Source: Amaranthus tricolor (Eukaryota; Streptophyta; Magnoliopsida; Caryophyllales; Amaranthaceae). Taken from it: a stretch of DNA of 64,000 nucleotides. The notes below the pieces were generated by a model that saw only the letters and a program-made list of their open reading frames with translations, was not told where the DNA came from and did not search any database. This document shows, in pieces, positions 51,977 to 64,000 of the stretch. The position numbers and the translations under genes were made by a program. The stretch spans positions 35,698,988 through 35,762,987 of the forward strand of contig NC_080047.1 of assembly GCF_026212465.1 (NCBI RefSeq), written 5' to 3'. The first letter of the stretch is position 1; every line of letters starts with the position of its first letter.

Positions 51977-52253
51977 TAGGAAATTTGCTAATTCCTATAT
52001 GTATGAAATATGATACGGAGAAAGTAAGAGGAGAAAGAAAATAAAAGCAATATTATAAAAAAAGGGCAACACACTTATTTTTAAAAACTTTTTATACTTC
52101 TCTGATATTAATCAATTGCATTATAAAACTCTTTTATTGTTATCATGAGGATAATCCTAATGTCCTATAAATTCTCCTATCACATAAACTTCAAATGGTA
52201 ATTACACATTTACTAAATTTATTATACTAATTCAAGTTTGCCTATTTTCAACA
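51977..52253 (-). repeat. Copia LTR, minus orientation (3' LTR of the element to the right)
   Basis: Inverted relative to 50971-51242, starting TGTTGAAAATAGG at 52253 and ending near 51977. Its orientation and position fit the 3' LTR of the degenerate minus-strand copia body at 52600-55935. Confidence 0.65.
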
Positions 52254-52599
52254 TTGTGCGTGCTACTATTTTGAATCGTGCTTAAGTTCTATTTTTTTGC
52301 ATGCACTGTTCAGTTTATGATTTTTACAATTAACACTCTTAATATTTCTTGGAATATAAATACATTTTTGCTTCATTTTGAACAAATAAATACCCATCAG
52401 AGTTTAATTGTTAATTATTCTTATTGAAAATTAATTAGATGAAATTTTGATAAAATAAGATGCACCCTCTTCATTCTACTTGATTTCCCTAATTAATGAT
52501 CAATTGAGCAGTTTTGAAGTTTTTGCTTCATTTTAGGGGTTTTCAGAATATATCTGCCACTTGTATTGATTTACAAAAATTGAAGTTTAATATCGCTCT

Positions 52600-55500
52600 T
52601 CTTTATAAGCTTTTTTATGTAGTGCTAACAAATATCAATGTGCTTACTCCAATCATTAAAAACAGGATTTTTAGCTAGGGCTATTATTGACTTGTTACAA
52701 CACATTATAGTAGTTGGTAATTGTCGATGATGATTAAGATCCACATTCTTCGAAATCAAACCGTTTGACATAATGTTGATGTTGTTTCTATAATTCTAAG
52801 CTCCTGTTGTTGACAAAGCTACTATCGATTGTTTCTTTGATGACCATGAAATAATTTCATTTCCTAGATAGAAAACATATTCAGAGATACTTTTGTGTGT
52901 CTCCATGTCACCAGCCCAATCACTATCGGTATATCCTACCAAATCATATTTTTTTTGTGGGAGAATACAATGTACCAATGATTTTGAGTACCATTCACTT
53001 AACAAAGAATCAACTAATCTATCCAACTCCATACACAATATTAGGTCTTGTAGCAAGAAGTCAAATTCTTAGACTACCCGCAATACTTTTGAAATAAGTT
53101 GGATTCACTAGTTCGCTACAATCTTCCTATTTCATCTCTACCCTTTCTCTACCTGAGTTCTTATAGGACTTGATGTATCAATTTTAGTTATTTTCAAAAT
53201 ATCAGTGGCATATTTTTGTTTTTTGTTGTGACACAAATATGCTTTCTTTATCTTGGTGTACTTCAATACCAAGAAATATGACATCAAACTCAAATATGTC
53301 ATCTCGAAGTTTTGTTTCATTGCTTCCTTGAATTCTATAAACATTTTCTCATTATTCCTAGTGAATCTCTAATTATCAATATATAAACACAAGATCAAAA
53401 TGTAACCATTGTCTCTCAACCTCACATACAATGTATGCTCATGTGGGCAATTACAAAAATTGTCTGCTAATAAATATGTATCAATGCGAGAATAACATGC
53501 ACAAGGAGCTTGTTTTAGCCCATACAATGCTTTCTTAAGAAGATAACTATAATTCTCACTTCCTATCTTAATAAAACCAAGTGGTTGTTATTTATATACT
53601 TCCTCTTGATGTATACCATTCAAAAATGTAGATTTAACATCCATTTGATGAATATTCCACTTGTTTTGTGTAGCGATGGACAAAATCATTTTAATTGTTT
53701 CTATTCTTGACACAGGTGCAAAAACTTCAAAGTAAACAATCCCAGGCTTTTGCTTGTAGGTTGTAGCCTTTAACTACAAACCTTGCTTTATAGCAATCTA
53801 CCTTACCGTCAGGTTTATACTTTGTCTTATAAACCCATTTCACACCCATTTCCTTCTTTCCAGGTGGTAAACTAGTTAGTTCCCAAGTATTATTTTTCTC
53901 TATGGAATGAATCTCCTATTTCATTACTTGGACCCACTTCTTATTTATTGTTGCATCATTAAATGAGAACGGATTACAATCGAAAAATAAGCAAAGATTT
54001 TTATATCATCATTTGCTTCATTATCACTTTCATCATCATCCTTAGTAATCACAAAATCGTGCAAGTGAGTTGGTGATACTCGACTTCTCTGTGCTCGTCC
54101 GTTTAATCGTTCTTCTACTATTCTAGATGTAGAATTCACTTATGGTGATGATGATGTCGATGATAATGGCTTCGTGGTAACACGTTGCAGAGTATCATTG
54201 TAATATGTTCATTCACAATAACTTTAGTATTTGTATCAGTCGCCTTATCCCATTGCCATTCTTCGTATTCAACGAAATGGATATCCCTACTTATTATTAC
54301 TTCTTTTCAATCCAAATTATATAACTTGTAACCTTTTAAACATCATTGTATCGAATGAAGATACATTTTTTAGTTTTATCGTCTAATCTTTTCCTCTTCT
54401 TATCAGGCACATGAGCATATGGAATGCACCCAAATACTCGAAAATGAGAGATGTTTGGTTTGTTACATGTCCAAGCTTTCTTCTGATGTCCTTCCGTGAA
54501 TGCTCTTTGTTGGACACCTATTTAATAAATAAACTGAATAAGTGACGACCTCAGCCAATATGGCTTAGTAAATGTTTGGCCTTTAACATGCTTTTAACCA
54601 TCTCAAATATTGTTCGATTTTCCTTTTTGGCTATACCATTTTGCTATAGGGTATATCTTGCAGTTAACTCATGCCTAATTCCTTCGTGCTTGCATTAGTC
54701 ACTGGATTCATTAGATGTGAATTCTCCTCCTCTCTTTGATCTCAATGTTTTTAAATAAGATCCACTTTACTGTTCAAAAAGAGCTTTGAAATTTTTGAAC
54801 ATGTGGAATGCTTTCAATTTGTCTCTTAGAAAATATATCCATATGCTTCTCGTATAAGCATCCACAAAAAGTAAAAAAATTTACTCTTTTGTGACCAATA
54901 GATTCTACCTTAATCAATCCAAATATATTAGTTTGAACTACTTCTAGTGGTTGTTTTTGTATGCTTTGAATTTCCGATTGGAAATGAATCTCTTTGATGT
55001 TTTCCTAGTATACAACCTTCATAAGGATTACTAGGAGCTTCTGTATTTGGTAACCCTGCATTTTTGGGTTATACTTTTAAACCTTTAAAATTTTAATGAC
55101 TAAAACAAAGATGTTGTAAAACCCTTATAATTAGGTCTAATTTTAAAAACATATTTCAAACAAAAAACAAACCAAAACCTACTCATGGGAACGTTACGGC
55201 CACATCTATTTCTGAGAAATAAATGTAAGACTAAATAACCAATAAAAATAATTTTTCTAAGTGAACCTCATCCAGTTGCTATCCTTAATCATAGTTTGCA
55301 AGTTTATCAAATATATAGTTAAATAGATGAAGGAAACATGCAGTTCTTTGTCATTTTCACCCTTGCAATGGTCTTATGATTTTTGCCTTTTGATCTTGCA
55401 AACTTCATCTTCCAAAATAAACTTATATCCTTTCTCAAATAGCTGACTCAAACTTAATAAGTTTCAATGTAAATTAGGTACATAAAATACATCAAAAATG

Positions 55501-55935
55501 GTAACACTAGTAACATCTCTAGAATGAATACTTATTTCACCTTTGCCTTTCACAGGGACCTTTGTTTTATTCCCAAAATTAAATTCTCGTAGAACCGATT
55601 CATCTAAAAAGCTAAAGAAATCTTTTTGACCTGTCATATGGTTACTACAAGCAATGTCAAGATACCAAATATTACTTGCTTTAGTAATATTACTCTACTT
55701 CAGCAACATGAGCTCGCTCTTCTTGATGACGTTGCAACTTGGATCGACATTCTGATGCAATATGTCCAAATCGTTCGCATTTATAGCATTGTATTTTGGA
55801 CTTATGCTGATATTAAATGCTTTTCCTTGGAATCTTGAAGAACTAGTTTCTCCAAATTTTTTTTATTAGAGGAAAAAATTCCTCCTCTTCCATAATCGTG
55901 ACCTCGACCACGACTATGACCTTGAACTATGTTGA
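52600..55935 (-). pseudogene. Second copia polyprotein, heavily decayed
   Basis: From right to left on the minus strand: gag end with RGRGHDYGRGG and the knuckle CERFGHIASEC (about 55735-55780); protease to pre-integrase with HMTGQKDFF and LLSLSQLFEKGYKF (55400-55650); integrase/hinge pieces (about 54000-55000); RT with ALYGLKQAP (53500-53540); a site where YVDD reads YIDN; then RNase H GYTDSDWAGDMETH (52796-53056). Many stops and frameshifts. The 5' end is cut by the plus-strand copia fragment at 55935. Confidence 0.85.
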
Positions 55936-58084
55936 ATGCGGATGAGAAGATTTCTAATGAGGAAAAAGCTCAGATTCTTTTGGTCTCTCTTACTAAGACC
56001 ATATAAATATAATTTAAACATTAATCGTTGGATGGGAGTTTATTACTCTTGATTAAGCATTGACGGCATTAAGAGAGAATAATAAATTCATGGTGAGATG
56101 TAAAAGGGAAGAGAAGAAGAGTGGTGAACAAGGCTTGTATGATGAGGGTTCTAATACAGAAAGAACCAAACAGAAGGGTTACTAAGGAAGAAGTATGTCT
56201 CAAGGGAGGAGTGATCTTAGTAACATGAAGTGTTACTATTGCAAGAAGAAGGAGTACATTCAAATTATGTGCAAGGAGATGAAAGGAAGACCATAAGAGG
56301 ATGAAGAACTTGAGGGATGTTGGTAGAAAAGATGGTGAGTATAGCGAAGATGTTTCTCTAGGTTTTGGTGATGATCAGGGTGACTATGATGGGGTTCTTC
56401 TTGTAGATGGGGAGTGATTCATAATAAGGAATGGGTGATTAACTCTGGTTCCTCATTTCACATTTTTTGTGAGAAGGAAATAATTTCTAAGCTAAGTTTG
56501 TGTGATTGAAGCCTTGTACTTTGCCAAATGATAAGAGGGTGAAGGTGGAAGTAATTTAAGAGGTTGTTATTAAGACACATGATGGTGCCAAGAGAAGGTT
56601 TGGTGATGTGAGGTATGTTCCTAAGCTTGAGAAGAACCTCATTTCACTTGGAAGATTGGAGGCTAAGGGATGCTTCTTTAAAGCTAATGGTGGGTCTTTG
56701 AAGGTCATTAATAGAACTAGGGCTGAACATGGTTTGGTCTAAACCGTAAACCAAACCAGACCAAACCGTAATTTAAATATTTGGTCTGGTCTACGGTCTA
56801 AATGGTCTGGTCCGGTTTTTTTTTAAACGGTTTACGGTCCGGTCCCGGTTTTAAAATTTTCAAACCAAACCGGACCGGAAAACCGTATTAAAATCATATT
56901 TTAGGGGATTAGGGCAAGTGGGCAACTACTCGTGAGTGAACTCCTGCTGTTGGCTGCCTCCATCTCCTTTTCCAAAATCGTGAGTCGTAAATTATATTCT
57001 ACGGCCATAGCCATTTTTGTTCTATTGCTCATCTTTTCTATCTCTCTCCTCTTTTTCTCGCATCTTCATCGTCTTCGTCAAGTAGGATTTCTCTTCGCTC
57101 CAGCAATAAACTGTAATTCGATTAGGACTACATTTTGGAAAAATCATATTGTTTTCGGCAATAACTTGAAGAGGAGAAAGCCTGTTTATTAAATCACACC
57201 CGTAATTTTCAACATTTCAAACCGGAAAATCGAATTCATTCTGGTAAGTATTTCGTATATAAGGGTTCATGCTTTTTAATGATTAAGCACTTGGTAGACT
57301 ATGATAATTTTTTGGATTAAGCATGTCAATTTAGATCATCATCTCAGATTTTAGGATTTCAATGTACAAAGTTGTCCAATTTGCAATTTCCTTCATTTTT
57401 ATTCAGAAATTTTGATTTTTGTGAATCGAGCTTTGTAAGAAATTTATCTCTATCATTTTATCATTTACCTCATCCTTGTTCTTTTACTTAATAAATTGGG
57501 AAGTTTTTTGTTCACTTTACTATCAATTACTACAATAGAATTTAGCTGGCTCTGATAGATTATCTTGCTTGATAATCTGCTTACTTTAGTGAGTCAATGC
57601 ATATCTGTATGATGATTTACTTTGCATTTTTTTATCCACAAGCAGTGATGAATTTTGCCTTGCTAATCGAAACACAAACAAGAACAGGATAGTAAAGAGA
57701 GAAGAGCAGAAGAAATAAATCCTTTTTATTCAAAGAATGAAGAATCTCACTCAATAAAAAAAAAATTAAAAAAAAATCGTAGACCAGACCAGACCAGACC
57801 AGACCGTTCTAGAACGGTCTGGTCTGGTCCGGTCTGGTCTCTTGACTGGTCTGGTCTGGTCTGAAAATTTTTCAGACCGGAATTTCTGGTCTGGTCTGAT
57901 TATTCTGTCAAACCGGACCAGACCGGACCGTGTTATAGAACTATGGTGCTCATGAGAGGAAGAAGGAGTTATAGAATCTTATACATACTACAAGTTAGTA
58001 GTTTTTTCCCAGGCCATAAAGTTGATGATGATTGCAAGTCACCCAATTTGGTGATGGTGGGAGAGTTAGACTTGACGGGGAGAT
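55935..58084 (+). pseudogene. Third copia element, gag-protease part, split by an hAT
   Basis: Plus-strand homology begins LNADEKISNEEKAQILLVSL and includes a knuckle, CYYCKKKEYIQIMC (the His is changed to Tyr), a protease site WVINSGSSFHI in which the catalytic Asp reads Asn, and RYVPKLEKNLISLGRLEAKG. After the hAT (56720-57934) a few codons of the pre-integrase region resume, then integrase and RT are missing and the sequence goes straight to a polypurine tract (58075-58084) and the 3' LTR. Internally deleted and dead. Confidence 0.75.
56720..57934. mobile_element. Non-autonomous hAT element nested in copia
   Basis: The 9-bp word ATAGAACTA occurs on both sides (56711-56719, 57935-57943), giving an 8-bp hAT TSD with one base of ambiguity. 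Ends GGGCTGAACATGGTTTGG and, reversed, AACACGGTCCGGTCTGG are related. Subterminal regions are packed with GGTCTGGT / ACCAGACC repeats (56740-56880, 57780-57930), some forming perfect hairpins. The open frame at 56932-57192 has no transposase motif. Confidence 0.75.
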
Positions 58085-58887
58085 TGTTAAAGCAATACCA
58101 ATTTCCTAGTGTTGGATATGACTTTCATTATTTAATAGCCCATGCTTTGTCTTGCACTTTGGAAGATGATGTGCGTGCAAGGAAGTATGAAGGCTTAAGA
58201 TTTGGATCACTCAATGAAGTGATCAAGGGAGATGTTTTGGAGTGCCTTGGACAAGGCAACAGATGCCTTGTGCAAGGCAAAAAGGTGCTCAAAGAAGGAA
58301 ATGATACATGCCTTGAACGAAGCAAGGTAAGTGAAAAAGAGTTTCTTGAATAAGGCATAACGCACAAAAGAAGTCATTATAGGGATGGAATAGGCGCGCT
58401 TTTGAGTGAACTTTCTACTTATTCAAGCAGCCTGGTTAGAGGGGAACAACATGTTTTCTGTTCGTGGGCTTTTTATTGGGGAACAAGTAGCCACTTTTTT
58501 TAGGGTTATGACACTGATTTGGAGGTTTATATAGGTCCAAATCAGTGTTGTATTGAGAAAATAAGAGTGAAGCTAATACATAGAGACAACTAGGATTTAA
58601 GCCATTAAAGTTTCTTCTTCATTGTATTAGTTTATTGAGGGTTATCTTCATTGAAAGGTGGGATCTTTATCTTGAGATTTTGTTCTCAAGAATGAGTGAG
58701 GATTTATTCGTTGATGTATTGTTGAGTCCGTTAATAAAAGTAAACATTTGTTCAGGAAGGAGGTATCTAACTAAGATACCTCATAAATTTGTTGTGCGTT
58801 GCCTCCATTGTTGTGCTCAATTTTTCATTGTGTTTTTGCATCTTGTTCTTCTTCAAACACTCCTAAACTCTTTCATTTCAATAAGCA
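58085..58887 (+). repeat. 3' LTR of the third copia element
   Basis: Starts TGTTAAAGCAATACC after a GACGGGGAGAT polypurine tract and ends TTTCAATAAGCA. The right half shares the paired word GGTATCT...AGATACCTCATAA with the solo LTR at 40042. The frames at 57943-58353 and 58128-58367 are LTR sequence. Confidence 0.65.
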
Positions 58888-59560
58888 TTCTTAAATAGCC
58901 ATATAATATCACATTAAAATGAATCAAAATTAAAGACCAAAATAGATATTATAAAAATTACAAATACACATTCCTTTTAAGAATTTCCTCTTATAGCCCC
59001 ATTATAATCCCTTCATAAATCTGAGAATTACTAAGATTTATGATCAAAGAATTCTTACAAAGGAATATTGCTACAATTAAATTGTATATACAATTGTAGC
59101 CACTACATATTTGGCAAAGAATCTTCACAAACATAATCAACTTCTAGAGTAACATGTTTTGATGAGATGGAAGATTTGTTCATGTTGCTTAAGACAATTA
59201 AAAACATAATACAGGTCAAGATGTTTGTAAGTTTCCTTTATGTTATTTCTCTCACAAAGACACCAGGAAAATTATATGATATACATACTAAGAGAGAAAA
59301 TTAATTTCATTACACTTTTAGGGGTGTTTGGTATGGAAAGAGAAAATGTAAGGGAAAGGGAATTAATAAAGAGGGGTAAGGGTAAAGGTAAGGGTTATGG
59401 TTATATACTTATATGTTGTTTGGTATAACAATGTAAGGGAAATACTTGTTTATGTTTCCTTTACTTATTGTTTGGTTTGTCACATAAGTTTTTTTTTTGT
59501 AATAATCTGCAAAGGATATTTTGTCCATTTTTGTACAAAAATTAACTTAAGCAAACATTA
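58888..59560. other. Intergenic, nothing recognised
   Basis: AT-rich. A GTGTTTGGTATGG word at 59327 and GTTGTTTGGTATAAC at 59414 resemble PIF/Harbinger-type ends, but no TSD was found. Confidence 0.45.
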
Positions 59561-60411
59561 AGGGCATGTTTGATATCAACGCCGTAAACGAATTGGAATA
59601 GAATCAGATAAAAGGGAGAAATGGTAATAGTTACCGTTACTTTTGATAAGTGTTTGGTATAACAATGAATGGATTCACTTATTTTGTACTCTCCACCTTG
59701 CTCCTCTCTTTTCAAGTGTCATTCTTCTATTTCTGACCTATTTCCAACCCAATAAAATTCATAAAATACATTCAATAATAATTCTAAAAACATTAATCCA
59801 AAATTTATGAAAACTTCAAAGGTCACTCCAAAATTAATAAAAGCTTTATAAAAGTTCTTCTATAAATTATCAAAAAGTTCAAGAAAATTGTAAAAATAAA
59901 AAAAAATACTCAAAAAATTACAAAAATAGTTAAATCAACAATGAAAAAAATTAACTTTACACTTCCAGTAAAATACCAGAAAGATAGTTTTACCAGATGT
60001 TTTTTGATTTGATCATTTCCTTGCATTTTCTTATCTCTCATATTAACAATTTACTAAAAAATAAGTAATTTTACTGTAAAAAACTCAAGATTAAATCTTA
60101 AGTTTATGACAAAAAATTGTTTAATTAGATGAGTTTTGTACCCAATTAATTATAGCATAGAGAAGAAAAAATGATTAGAGAGAATGAAAATGAGGGAATT
60201 TGCAGTAAGAAACCCCAACCCATAAGAAATTGATAAATAGGGAAGGAAAAAAACTTGTTACCGCTTAGGAGGAAGAGGTAATAAAGTAACGCTTTCAGTT
60301 ACCCTCAAGAAACGTTAACTGTTACTTTACCTATATAACAAACAGTTGGAAAGGATAACGGATATGTGATTCCATTTCTAACACAAAAAAGTTTTCATAC
60401 CAAACAGGTCA
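59561..60411. mobile_element. PIF/Harbinger-like MITE (851 bp)
   Basis: Left AGGGCATGTTTGATATCAAC and reversed right TGACCTGTTTGGTATGAAAA are related ends. TTA occurs on both sides (59558-59560, 60412-60414), the TSD of this superfamily. Non-coding. Confidence 0.5.
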
Positions 60412-60831
60412 TTAGTAGATTGTAATCTAAAGGTTAAAATACATCATCATTACGATTATAAAAATTCTTGTACTTACTAATTTCAGTTCATAAATGATTA
60501 TTAAAAGTATTCATTTTAATCAATTAAAAGATGAAGTCAAATAAATTTGGGAAATTATCAATGGTGCCCTTGTAGTATTGAAAAATTACAATGGTACCCA
60601 ACTGCATTTCAGTGTTACCCCCAATTGTATGGTAATTACAACCGTGACATTAATGATGTTATTTCCGTTAAATGTCCGTTAACTTTTGAAATTAACTTAA
60701 TCATGGTTAGTTTGTAATTGTTTAAATACTCAGCATCCATTAAAAACCCAATTCTTGTTTGTGTTATTGGTATATCATTAAAAACCCAAAATCCCAAAAA
60801 CCCAGATCAAATAACACAAAGCAGATGAGCC

Positions 60832-61117
60832 ATGACGCAGCCTCCGAAATGCTCTGTAATATAGCAGGATTGTACGCCATAGAACAAATATCAAAACCAG
60901 GAGCTGTAGCACCATTGGGAGCAGCAAAGGACATTGGAAAAGTATGAGTCTGTTGAGCTTGTTGCTGTTGCTTATCACCAAGGTTACCATTACAAACACC
61001 ATCAGCATTGTTACCACCACCACCACCACCACCACCACCACCACCCATTGAAGTAGGCGGAGTTATTAAAGCAAAGTTGGGAGAATGGAAGGGCATTGCA
61101 AAGTTCTGCCCATAGCC
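60832..61117 (-). pseudogene. Captured TIME FOR COFFEE (TIC)-like C-terminal fragment
   Basis: Minus-strand codons give YGQNFAMPFHSPNFALITPP, a poly-Gly run (the CCA repeat at about 61010-61045), a Gln run, then FPMSFAAPNGATAPGFDICS and NPAILQSISEAAS. The order NFxMPxxxxNFAL / Gly-rich / Gln-rich / FxMSFxxxNGATxxxxDxSS / ILQSxPEAA is what I recall from the C-terminal part of plant TIC, a nuclear clock regulator. After SEAAS the homology stops and vector-like element sequence resumes. The frame runs on to 60764 and, upstream, across the antisense of the H1 piece (to 61285). A full-length host copy must lie elsewhere. Confidence 0.65.
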
Positions 61118-61261
61118 GTGAAAGTTGCAGTTAAAGTTACTAAGTCGCCAGCAAAGAAGGTTGCCGCGGTGAAAGCGAAGAAGCCTAAGAGTCTTAAATC
61201 TCCGGCGAAGAAGGCAACTGCTGTGAAAAAAACTACACCGACGAAGAAAACTAAGAAGTGA
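61118..61261 (+). pseudogene. Captured histone H1 C-terminal tail
   Basis: 48 in-frame codons including the stop: KVTKSPAKKVAAVKAKKPKS, then LKSPAKKATAVKKTTPTKKT ending KK-stop. Repeated SPAKK and Lys/Ala richness are diagnostic of the linker histone tail, which binds linker DNA. The globular domain is absent. It abuts the TIC fragment directly, in the opposite orientation; the following bases may be H1 3' untranslated sequence. Confidence 0.85.
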
Positions 61262-61971
61262 AATGTTGGAAATTAGGGTTCTCATTAATTGAAATTAGGA
61301 TTTGTGTTGTGTAAATTTGTCGATAAAGTACTTAAGGTTTGATTAGAGTACAAGTTATGAATGGTCATAACTTGTAGTGGCAGGAATTTTTCTATGGTTC
61401 GATTTTAGTTTAAACTTTTGTAAAAAAACTCGACTTAATTGAGCTGTTTTGCAATGGATATTAGTTTTCTAATTTTAGAGTGGTTTGTTCAATTTTCATT
61501 CTGATTATTGCTATTGAAGTGATGATTGTGCGTAAAATGTTTTCAGTTTTGATGAATCTAATTGTTTTTCTGAATGATATTGCAAAAAGTTTATTTCAAG
61601 AATTTACTGTTTTGAATTTAGTATATTTCAACAATTCGCTCTTTGATTTAAATGTAGATTCTCTCTCATGGATTTCAAGAAATTCGGTCATGGTTGCTGA
61701 AAAATCAAAGAATGTGGCTCCTGCAATTTGTAATTCCATAGTAACCATGGAAGAAGAGCTGCCATGGAAGAAGAGCAGCCATGAAAGAGAAAAGGGAAGA
61801 AGAAGAAGAAACTAACCATGGTTAGGTTTTAACGGACAATTAACGGAAAATCATTCATAGTGTCACGGTTGTAATTAGCATATACTTGGGAGGTACCACT
61901 GAAATGCAGTGGGGTACCATTATAATTTTTCAATAGTACAAGGGTACCATTGATAATAACCCAATAAATTT

Positions 61972-63430
61972 TTATATACATCTCAAAACTTTAAAAATGA
62001 ACTAATATGAGCAAATATAACTGATAATCAATTACCCTATAGCAAATCAAAATATATTTGTAGTATTTAGATCCTACAATCCGATTCTACTGATTTTGGT
62101 CCTACTGCCTTATCGATCCTAGGTAAGATTTCCATTCTAACAATCTTTTTTATGGCGTTATTCGAACATCTTTAACCTCCTTTAATCATCTTCAACTACA
62201 TTCAACCTCAAGCACTTGGTATGCAAAACCCTTTATCTAGACACGTGAACGTTTTTACTAAGACTTACTATTGACATTATTATTCCCTCACTAAATTAAA
62301 TTGTAAGTAAGTTTCACCTAAAATAACATTTGTATATGAAAACACATATCTTTCCAAAACAATTTGTTGTTTCACAAACACACATACAGTTTTTATGAGT
62401 TCCAACAAGCACAGCGCATAAAACAACTTTCTGAAGTTTTTGTGCACTAATGAGCCATTAGGGCGCTTAAATAATCAGACTACTACATAAATGAGCAATA
62501 GGAGCACTCACTCAAGCACATGCTGCATCACATGCTCTATGAAAGCTACTGTATTTGTTTTGCTTTTTTTTTTTTGCTTAATTCAGCACTTGGATTCTCA
62601 AAAGAGCGTAACTACTACATAAAATTTAGGGATATTGCTAATAAATATTAGTTTTTCATACAATGCTTATTCCGATTAGATGAATTCAATAAGGTGTTTC
62701 ATGGAGGCCATGTTTGGCACAAAGCGTCATTACAACACTAACAACACCCAATTCCATATTATTTCAAACAAGACAATCAACTATATCAACGCAAAATCCT
62801 ATCTCACTTCGATTATCAATTTTAACCAACAAATAGCATAATAAAAACAAGAAACAATGAAAAAAAAAAAGAAACAATGGACAACAAACAAATAACATTA
62901 CACAAGATTTTTTACGTGAAAAACCTTTTTAGTGCAAAAGATAAAAGTCACGGGACTAATTAAAGGAGTCCATCCAAGTGACTCTTGTTATGATAAAATG
63001 AGGGTACAAGCACCAATAAAATACCACCAAATTGCACTACCGCCATCAAGTATCAACAATAAAATAAATACAGCATAGAAAAATTAAGTAAATTTCACCA
63101 AAAAAATACTAATCCTATCCAGCCTCATTTTTCACAATAAGAGAAATACATCAAGAAAAAAAGGAAGAGTTCGCCCTAAACCTATTGCTTATGTTTAGCC
63201 TCGCTTTGTAGCTCACATAACCAACAAATCTCATGATGTTTCAGATTAAGTCCCACGTGTCCCAATAATATACGAAAAATGACCAAATCGGACTATATTT
63301 GCTTCTCCATCGGACCACTTGATCAAATCTGTATAAGCTAGCTAAAATTTGAACAGAAGTTTACTTACTCTCTCCTCACTCTTTTTCTGATTTGTGTATT
63401 TATTCCCCGACTCTTTTCTTATTGCCCTAA
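61972..63430. other. Intergenic, nothing recognised
   Basis: AT-rich DNA without frames or motifs I can name. A run of A at 62861-62870 separates two AAGAAACAATG words. Confidence 0.5.
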
Positions 63431-63983
63431 CAGCCCGTTTGGTACATGATATTAGAGGGCGGTAATGGTAATAAAATTAAGTAATAAAAATTTGGTTGTT
63501 TTGATGTCTTCAATGGTAATGGATGGTAATAAAATAAGGTAATAAAATTACCAAAAAGGGCCATTTTTATTACCATCAAATAACCTGGTACTAGGCTGTA
63601 ATGGTAATGAAGTATTACTGTGGTAATAAAATAAGGTAATGTTGTTTCGAGCTGAAGAAAAAAAATAATGAAGAATAAAAAGGTAATATATGTAATTATC
63701 CAAAAAAATATTATTATTAAAAAAAGAATCATTAGATAGAATAATTTGGATACAATAATGCTTTTAGATACAAATATACAATAATGAAACTAAGAGTTAT
63801 TACCATTTTTTATTACTAACAACCAAATGCAATCAATGAAATATTATCTTCCATTACCATTCTTTAGTCATGCACCCCAAACAAAAGAATCTTCATTACC
63901 AATTCTCATATCCATTCCTTCATTACTATTGTCATTACAACATCTCATTCTCATTACTTCATTAGCATCAACCAAACGGGCCA
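63431..63983. mobile_element. PIF/Harbinger-like MITE (553 bp)
   Basis: Left CAGCCCGTTTGGTACATGAT and reversed right TGGCCCGTTTGGTTGATGCT, with TAA on both sides (63428-63430, 63984-63986). The interior is rich in GGTAATGGTAATAAAAT words and their complement. The minus-strand frame at 63427-63732 is an artefact of these repeats. Confidence 0.65.
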
Positions 63984-64000
63984 TAAGTACTGCCTTTTTA

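Larger units (their letters stand above)
60549..61962. mobile_element. Pack-MULE carrying two host gene fragments
   Basis: A perfect 9-bp TSD, AATAAATTT, lies at 60540-60548 and 61963-61971. Terminal inverted repeats of about 130 bp start GGGAAATTATCAATGGTGCC on the left and GGGTTATTATCAATGGTACC (reversed) on the right. Instead of a transposase the interior holds a TIME FOR COFFEE-like fragment on the minus strand and a histone H1 tail on the plus strand. This fits a Mutator-like element that picked up pieces of two unrelated genes. Confidence 0.85.

Noticed and set aside
52897..53097. Plus-strand frame over the copia RNase H
   Set aside because: Shadow of the minus-strand RNase H, which has the YTDSDWAGD motif.
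60778..61044. Val-rich frame from the CCA repeat
   Set aside because: Out-of-frame translation of the poly-Gly coding repeat in the captured TIC fragment.

Overview
This window is nuclear DNA from a flowering plant, most likely a eudicot. It is AT-rich, its genes are broken by introns, and it carries a Di19 zinc-finger gene, a type-B cytokinin response regulator, a tRNA-Thr gene and a dense load of plant transposons (Ty1/copia, Ty3/gypsy-like, RTE LINE, hAT, CACTA, Mutator, PIF/Harbinger-like, Stowaway). I cannot name the species from the sequence alone. All transposon calls rest on repeats, termini and target-site duplications (TSDs) read by eye.

Layout. 0-3 kb: a copia gag fragment, an hAT end and a 65-bp telomere-like tandem repeat. 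3.3-6.9 kb: an intact five-exon Di19 gene on the minus strand whose third intron reads as a U12-type AT-AC intron; a tRNA-Thr(AGU) lies head-to-head with it. 7.9-24 kb: transposon land, with a CACTA remnant, an hAT element split by a solo LTR, a large solo LTR, an RTE LINE end, a 1.27-kb foldback element and several MITEs. 25.7-29.8 kb: a complete six-exon type-B ARR (ARR1/ARR2 group), with a receiver domain, a GARP DNA-binding domain and a C-terminal region. 30-39 kb: mostly empty sequence with a few remnants. 39.3-50.5 kb: a GDSL esterase/lipase pseudogene whose two recognisable exons are about 10.6 kb apart; a solo LTR, two adjacent MITEs, an hAT and a nearly full-length copia element (44850-49806) lie between them. 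51-59 kb: a scrap heap of copia pieces in both orientations, one split by an hAT. 59.5-64 kb: PIF-like elements and a Pack-MULE carrying pieces of a TIME FOR COFFEE-like gene and a histone H1 gene.

Only Di19, the type-B ARR and the tRNA look like functional host genes. The first two are both linked to signalling (drought/ABA-type stress and cytokinin), but nothing here shows that they work together. I found no unknown multi-gene system. The most unusual items are the AT-AC intron, the chimeric Pack-MULE, and a foldback element built from tandem copies of a segment also present in a nearby solo LTR.
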